From the NCBI RefSeq assembly GCF_001707825.1, contig NZ_LYBM01000006.1:81045-145044 (forward strand): a DNA stretch of 64,000 nt, written 5' to 3'. The notes below the pieces were generated by a model that was not told the DNA's origin, made no database searches, and saw only the letters and a list, made by a program, of their open reading frames with translations. Of the stretch, positions 63,150 to 64,000 are shown in pieces (positions within the stretch are counted from its first letter, which is position 1; each line of letters begins with the position of its first letter). A program made the position numbers and the translations under genes. Origin of the DNA: Veronia pacifica. GTDB taxonomy: Bacteria; Pseudomonadota; Gammaproteobacteria; Enterobacterales; Vibrionaceae.

Positions 63150-64000
63150 TTAATTTTTATAGGCTTTCAATATCGGTTCAAGTGCCTGCGAATTCTCTTT
63201 TTTCCACTCTTCTGTCATGGTGACACCTATCGCTTTCAACTCGCTTAGTAACTGTTTTGAAGGCTTTGAGACAACAATACCATTGTCCGCCAAGGTCTTA
63301 GTATCTTTGGCTTCTTGATCCAACACCTCAGTCCAACCTCGCGCTTCTGCGGCGGCTGCCGCATCCAAGATGGTTTGCTGCAACGCTTTGTCCAAACGCT
63401 TGAATGCACGCTTGTTGACGACGACAAAGTTTTTCGGGATCCATGCCTTAATTTCAGTGAAGTGGCTCAAGTAGTCCCAAGCTTGACCATTGGCCCCCGT
63501 AGACGGCGAGGTGACCATAGCATCAATAATACCAGTGCTGAATGCTTGCGGTATGTCGGGTACTTGCACTGTGGTTGGTGTCGTATTCATTAGATCGGCA
63601 AGACGCGATGTAGAAGGGCTGTATGCGCGCATCTTGGTGCCTTTGATATCAGCTAAGGCGCTGACAGGCTTTTTGGTATAGAGGCTTTGCGCGGGCCACG
63701 GAACGGTGTAAAGCAGTATCATTCCTTCCTTGCTTAGTTGTTTTTCAATTTCAGGTTTTGCTGCCTGCCACAGTTTCTGAGCCTGAACATAGTCAGTGGC
63801 TAAGAAAGGGATATTGTCATGTTTAAAAATAGGGTGAGTGTTGCCCATGATGCCAATGAAGACTTCGCCCAGTTGCACTTGACCGGTGCGAACGGCACGG
63901 GGGATCTCTGGGTGTTTCATCAACGACGCGCCAGAGTGTACCTTTATATCCAGTTTGCCCCCCGATGCCTGTTTGATTTGCTCAGCAAAGTCATAGGCAA
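63150..64000 (-). CDS. TRAP transporter substrate-binding protein (DctP family), partial
   Basis: The frame is open from the stop at 63150 to the right edge, so the signal peptide and N-terminus lie outside. Sequence at the edge, AYDFAEQIKQASGGKLDIKV, is the usual DctP domain I. Further on are HSGASLMKHPEIPRAVRTGQ, DIKGTKMRAYSPSTSRLADL (with the carboxylate-binding arginine) and FSTGIIDAMVTSPSTGA. The downstream pxpABC genes suggest 5-oxoproline or a related acid as ligand; that is inference from context. Confidence 0.92.
   Translation of the reverse strand, partial: AYDFAEQIKQASGGKLDIKVHSGASLMKHPEIPRAVRTGQVQLGEVFIGIMGNTHPIFKHDNIPFLATDYVQAQKLWQAAKPEIEKQLSKEGMILLYTVPWPAQSLYTKKPVSALADIKGTKMRAYSPSTSRLADLMNTTPTTVQVPDIPQAFSTGIIDAMVTSPSTGANGQAWDYLSHFTEIKAWIPKNFVVVNKRAFKRLDKALQQTILDAAAAAEARGWTEVLDQEAKDTKTLADNGIVVSKPSKQLLSELKAIGVTMTEEWKKENSQALEPILKAYKN

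Overview
The window looks like chromosomal DNA from a marine gammaproteobacterium, most likely Vibrionaceae or a close relative. The evidence is the repertoire (GrxB, ArfB, AlkA, RlmF, YgiC/YjfL-type genes, several TRAP transporters), AT-rich intergenic DNA, and two near-perfect E. coli-type LexA boxes. This assignment is inferred from protein character, because no database search was possible. I found no rRNA, tRNA, CRISPR array, complete insertion sequence or phage.

Layout, left to right. 1-6.3 kb: two tandem oligopeptide-type ABC binding proteins (the first runs off the left edge), a secreted protein of unknown function, an orphan TIR-like protein and a double GNAT acetyltransferase. 6.5-11 kb: a TRAP transporter operon (dctM, dctQ, dctP) with OHCU decarboxylase (uraD) and a divergent LysR regulator. 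11.6-18.5 kb: an MFS transporter and a TriABC-like RND operon with two adaptors. 18.6-30 kb: small single genes, including a tandem pair of tiny paralogous proteins, grxB, an SOS-box-controlled zinc-ribbon protein, a Tat-exported intradiol dioxygenase-like protein, arfB and alkA. 27.6-33.4 kb: a CitA/CitB-type two-component system divergent from a tripartite tricarboxylate transporter (tctCBA, with tctA frameshifted). 33.5-39.2 kb: a RhlE-type helicase, a histidine-rich exported protein, a LysR/VOC pair and a secreted amidase.

39.9-54.4 kb is the most unusual part. It holds two paralogous Gly-rich/His-Met-rich proteins, a GCS2-type carboxylate-amine ligase (frameshifted) with an AstE/AspA-type zinc hydrolase, a site-2 protease, and two tandem GTPase-like proteins with decayed P-loops. 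Next is an operon of an MthK-like K+ channel, a DUF350 membrane protein, a DUF1190 lipoprotein and a glutathionylspermidine-synthetase-like ATP-grasp ligase, then a YkvA-like protein, a methyltransferase and RlmF. It reads as a membrane and amide-ligation neighbourhood. 54.5-64 kb: an RraB-like protein, a DJ-1 family protein with a divergent LysR, a second SOS-box gene, a small membrane protein, and an operon of a TRAP transporter plus 5-oxoprolinase (pxpABC) that runs off the right edge.

Three genes (tctA, the rhlE-like helicase and the GCS2 ligase) each show a clean frame break that one additional base would repair. This points either to base-calling errors in the assembly or to recent mutation.
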